Of a stretch of 8,672 nucleotides of DNA, positions 6,755 to 8,672 are shown one piece after another. Under the pieces are notes generated by a model. That model worked only from the letters and a program-made list of their open reading frames with translations. It was not told where the DNA came from and did not search any database. The position numbers were made by a program, and so were the translations under genes. The stretch is from an uncultured Collinsella sp. (GTDB taxonomy: Bacteria; Actinomycetota; Coriobacteriia; Coriobacteriales; Coriobacteriaceae): contig CABUGI010000080.1 in the NCBI GenBank assembly GCA_902491055.1, forward strand, positions 1-8,672, given 5' to 3'. The number at the start of each line of letters is the position of its first letter. Within the stretch, counting starts at the first letter, position 1.

Positions 6755-8005
6755 ATGACCGATACCGCCGCAACCCGCCCCTACGGCGTGCTGGGCCGCG
6801 TGCTGGGCCACAGCTACACCCCGACCATATACAAGGAGCTGGCGGGGCTTGAGTACGTGCGTTTTGAGCGCGAGCCCGAGGATCTTGAGGCTTTTATGAC
6901 GGGCGACGAATGGGAGGGCACCAACGTGACCATCCCCTACAAGCGCGCCGTCATGGAATACCTGGACGAGCTGAGCCCGCTCGCCGAGCGCATGGGCAAC
7001 GTCAACACCATCACGCGCCTGCCCGACGGCCGCCTGCACGGCGATAATACTGACTACTTCGGTTTCCAGTGCCTGGTCGAGGAGTTGGGCGTTGAGGTTG
7101 CCGGCAAGAAGGCCCTCGTGCTCGGTGCCACCGGCGGCGCCGGCACCACGGCAAGTATGGTGCTGGGAGACATGGGCGCCATCGTCGTACCCGTGGGTCG
7201 CACGAGCGAGGTCAACTACGACAATATCGCGCAGCAGTCCGACGCCTCCCTACTCGTCAACTGCACGCCCGCCGGCATGTTCCCCCATTGCCCCGACGCG
7301 CCTTGCACGCTCGAAGGCCTCGATGCGCTCGAGGGCGTCATCGACATTGTCTACAACCCCGCCCGCACGGGCCTGATGCTCGAGGCCGAGCGCCGCGGCA
7401 TCCCCTGCATCGGCGGCCTGCTTATGCTTGTTGCCCAGGCGGCACAAGCTGTCGAGCGCTATACCGGCAAAGCCACCCCGCGCGAGAGGATCCTGGACAT
7501 AACGGAGCGCCTGTCACGCCGCGAACAGAACATCGCGCTGATCGGCATGCCGGGCTCGGGCAAGACCCGCGTGGGCGAGCAGATCGCCCAGCTCACGGGC
7601 CGCGAGCACATCGATCTCGATCGCGCCCTCGAGGAGCGCCTGGGCATGCCCTGCGCCGACTTTATCATCAAGTGCGGCGAGGCGGCCTTCCGCGAGCAGG
7701 AGACGGCAGCGCTGGCCGACATCTCCAAGCGCAGCGGCTTGGTGCTCTCCACCGGCGGCGGCGTGGTTACGCGCGACGAGAACTACCCTCTGCTGCACCA
7801 AAACAGCCAAATCGTGATGCTCAACCGCAAGCTCGACGAGCTCGCCCACAAGGGCCGCCCCATCACCGCGCGCGACGGCATCGACAAGCTGGCCGAGCAG
7901 CGTATGCCGCGCTACCGCGCCTGGGCCGACTACATCATCGACTCACGCGACTGCGCCGCCAACACCGCCCATGCCCTCCTCGACACCCTCCCACCCGCTC
8001 TCTAA
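6755..8005 (+). CDS. aroE: Fused shikimate dehydrogenase-shikimate kinase (AroE-AroK)
   Basis: A 416-residue fusion for two consecutive steps: 3-dehydroshikimate to shikimate (NADPH), then to shikimate 3-phosphate (ATP). Residues 1-245 are AroE: LGHSYTP (17-23, shikimate site), NVTIPYK (57-63, catalytic Lys63), GNVNT (81-85), GDNTD (96-100, catalytic Asp100), glycine loop GATGGAG (124-130), NCTPAGM (169-175), DIVYNP (197-202) and Gln228. This domain is short: the cofactor loop reads VGRT, not the NRT found in E. coli AroE, and only 18 residues separate GRT from NCTP. Residues 258-416 are AroK: Walker A GMPGSGKT (264-271), DLD (287-289), FREQE (312-316), GGG (334-336), KGRP (366-369) and RMPRY (383-387). 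The linker is about 12-15 residues. One open frame without an interruption supports a real fusion. GGAGGTG lies 6 nt upstream, and ATG directly follows the pheA TAG. Codon 245 is a rare AGG. Confidence 0.95.
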   Translation: MTDTAATRPYGVLGRVLGHSYTPTIYKELAGLEYVRFEREPEDLEAFMTGDEWEGTNVTIPYKRAVMEYLDELSPLAERMGNVNTITRLPDGRLHGDNTDYFGFQCLVEELGVEVAGKKALVLGATGGAGTTASMVLGDMGAIVVPVGRTSEVNYDNIAQQSDASLLVNCTPAGMFPHCPDAPCTLEGLDALEGVIDIVYNPARTGLMLEAERRGIPCIGGLLMLVAQAAQAVERYTGKATPRERILDITERLSRREQNIALIGMPGSGKTRVGEQIAQLTGREHIDLDRALEERLGMPCADFIIKCGEAAFREQETAALADISKRSGLVLSTGGGVVTRDENYPLLHQNSQIVMLNRKLDELAHKGRPITARDGIDKLAEQRMPRYRAWADYIIDSRDCAANTAHALLDTLPPAL

Positions 8006-8007
8006 CC

Positions 8008-8049
8008 AAAACCACCACAAAGGGGGCAGGCACCTTTGTGGTGGTTTTT
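8008..8049 (+). terminator. Strong intrinsic terminator between aroE-aroK and aroQ
   Basis: AAAACCACCACAAAGG (8008-8023) and CCTTTGTGGTGGTTTT (8033-8048) form a perfect 16-bp stem around a 9-nt loop, with one further T at 8049. The A-run on the left and T-run on the right would allow termination on either strand. It begins 2 nt after the aroE-aroK stop and ends 20 nt before the aroQ start, so it should at least reduce read-through into aroQ. It is much less GC-rich than the flanking genes. Confidence 0.85.
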
Positions 8050-8056
8050 CAACTGC

Positions 8057-8062
8057 AAAGGA
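8057..8062 (+). promoter_or_regulatory. Ribosome binding site of aroQ
   Basis: AAAGGA lies 7 nt before the ATG at 8070 and just past the terminator hairpin. It decides the aroQ start: the open frame extends back to 7971 through the hairpin, but that extension is not AroQ-like. Confidence 0.75.
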
Positions 8063-8069
8063 AGCAACC

Positions 8070-8507
8070 ATGAAAGCACTCGTCATTAACGGCCCCAACC
8101 TCAACATGCTCGGCATTCGCGAGCCAGGCATCTACGGCAGCGACAACTACGATCGCTTAGTGCAGATCTGCCAGGAAGCTGGTGCCGCACAGGGCTTCGA
8201 CGAGGTCGAGGTCTTCCAGTCTAACCACGAGGGCAGCATCGTCGACAAGATCCAGGAGGCTTACGGAAAGGTCGACGGCATCGTCATCAACCCGGCCGCC
8301 TACACGCACACAAGCGTGGCCATCCTGGACGCGCTCAAAGCCGTCGCCATCCCGGCTGTGGAGGTCCACATTAGCGCAGTCGAGACCCGCGAAGACTTCC
8401 GCCAGGTGAGCTACGCCCGTCTGGCCTGCTTCGCCACCATCACCGGAGAGGGCCTGAAGGGCTACGCCCACGCGTTGGAGCTGCTGAAAGAGCATCTCGA
8501 AAAGTAA
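8070..8507 (+). CDS. aroQ: 3-dehydroquinate dehydratase, type II
   Basis: A 145-residue enzyme of the small dodecameric type II family that dehydrates 3-dehydroquinate to 3-dehydroshikimate, the third shikimate step and the only one missing from the genes upstream. Seen are NGPNLNMLGIREPGIYG (7-23, with Arg17 and catalytic-type Tyr22), FQSNHEGSIVDKI (49-61), INPAAYTHTSVAI (73-85, with His80) and VEVHISAVETREDFR (97-111, with His100 and Arg111). Two positions depart from the common pattern: Ala76 where INPGA is usual, and Ala103 where most members have HLSN. The segment from about 113 to 133 is also unlike the usual HHSY...VIAGLGADGY ending. Catalytic residues are kept, so I expect activity. 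The gene is separated from the operon by a strong terminator and is followed by a convergent tRNA. Confidence 0.96.
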   Translation: MKALVINGPNLNMLGIREPGIYGSDNYDRLVQICQEAGAAQGFDEVEVFQSNHEGSIVDKIQEAYGKVDGIVINPAAYTHTSVAILDALKAVAIPAVEVHISAVETREDFRQVSYARLACFATITGEGLKGYAHALELLKEHLEK

Positions 8508-8569
8508 AATGCCAACCCCAACAAACAGCAGCGGCTTGCTCGCGCTCGGCTCCAGCAACACACAAGATG

Positions 8570-8602
8570 AAAAAAGCCCAGACCACCAAGCGGTCTGGGC
8601 TT
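8570..8602 (-). terminator. Terminator of the convergent tRNA-Arg gene
   Basis: AAGCCCAGACC (8574-8584) and GGTCTGGGCTT (8592-8602) form a perfect 11-bp stem with a 7-nt loop. On the - strand the stem is followed by six T residues (complement of A8570-8575), the classical intrinsic form. It begins 9 nt past the encoded CCA end of the tRNA. On the + strand only TTAATAAA follows, so it may act more weakly as the end of the aroQ transcript. Confidence 0.85.
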
Positions 8603-8611
8603 AATAAACGA

Positions 8612-8672
8612 TGGTGCTCCATGGCGGATTCGAACCGTCGACCTTGGGATTAGAAGTCCCCTGCTCTATCCA
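8612..8672 (-). tRNA. tRNA-Arg (anticodon UCU), 5' end outside the window
   Basis: Read on the - strand, 61 nt of the gene are present: the 3' half of the D arm (GGATAGAGC), an anticodon arm with loop CTTCTAA (anticodon TCT), variable loop AGGTC, T arm with loop TTCGAAT, the 3' acceptor strand ATGGAGC, discriminator A and an encoded CCA. It should read AGA and AGG codons. About 15 nt at the 5' end (the other acceptor strand and start of the D arm) lie beyond the window. Two positions do not pair canonically, 27-43 (G-A) and 50-64 (A-C). It has its own terminator downstream and converges on aroQ. Confidence 0.94.

Noticed and set aside
8509..8604. A 31-codon open frame starting just after the aroQ stop
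   Set aside because: It reads through the terminator hairpin, has no clear Shine-Dalgarno sequence and no recognisable product.
8440..8622. A 60-codon open frame on the - strand across the tRNA end and terminator
   Set aside because: It overlaps the tRNA 3' end, its terminator and the 3' end of aroQ, so it is a chance reading frame.
1..8672. Search for mobile elements, CRISPR arrays, defence or toxin-antitoxin genes
   Set aside because: Every stretch over 200 nt is accounted for by housekeeping aromatic biosynthesis genes. I saw no direct repeats, transposase motifs or spacer-repeat pattern.

Overview
The window is a compact biosynthetic block for aromatic amino acids, all on the + strand, followed by the 3' part of a convergent tRNA gene on the - strand. 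The DNA is GC-rich with strong G/C preference at third codon positions. A type I-beta DAHP synthase, a fused chorismate mutase/prephenate dehydratase, Clostridia-like AroC and AroE variants and high GC together suggest a high-GC gut-type actinobacterium of the Coriobacteriia (Collinsella or a relative). That placement is inference from gene character, not from a marker gene.

Layout: a hairpin plus T-run (2-26) sits just before the first gene. Then come aroF (DAHP synthase, start 60), tyrA (prephenate dehydrogenase), aroB (3-dehydroquinate synthase), aroA (EPSP synthase), aroC (chorismate synthase), pheA (chorismate mutase-prephenate dehydratase-ACT) and a fused aroE-aroK (shikimate dehydrogenase-shikimate kinase). 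A strong 16-bp-stem terminator (8008-8049) separates these from aroQ (type II 3-dehydroquinase). Past aroQ, a second hairpin (8574-8602) is oriented to end the - strand tRNA-Arg(UCU) transcript, whose 5' part runs off the window. Junctions between the first seven genes are tight: 3 nt, 36 nt, a 7-nt overlap, 1 nt, 53 nt and 0 nt.

Together the eight genes encode all seven steps from phosphoenolpyruvate plus erythrose-4-phosphate to chorismate (AroF, AroB, AroQ, AroE, AroK, AroA, AroC). They also encode both branches from chorismate to phenylpyruvate and 4-hydroxyphenylpyruvate (PheA, TyrA). Only the final aminotransferase is absent. TyrA has no mutase domain, so the mutase domain of PheA is the only prephenate source visible here. 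Predicted control points are the ferredoxin-like N-terminal domain of AroF, the ACT domain of PheA with its Phe-binding motifs, and possible transcript attenuation before aroF and before aroQ.

I see no mobile element, CRISPR array, defence system or clearly undescribed system. The points most worth a second look are the possible attenuator (perhaps the end of a T-box) ahead of aroF, the AroE-AroK fusion, and the terminator placed 20 nt before aroQ.
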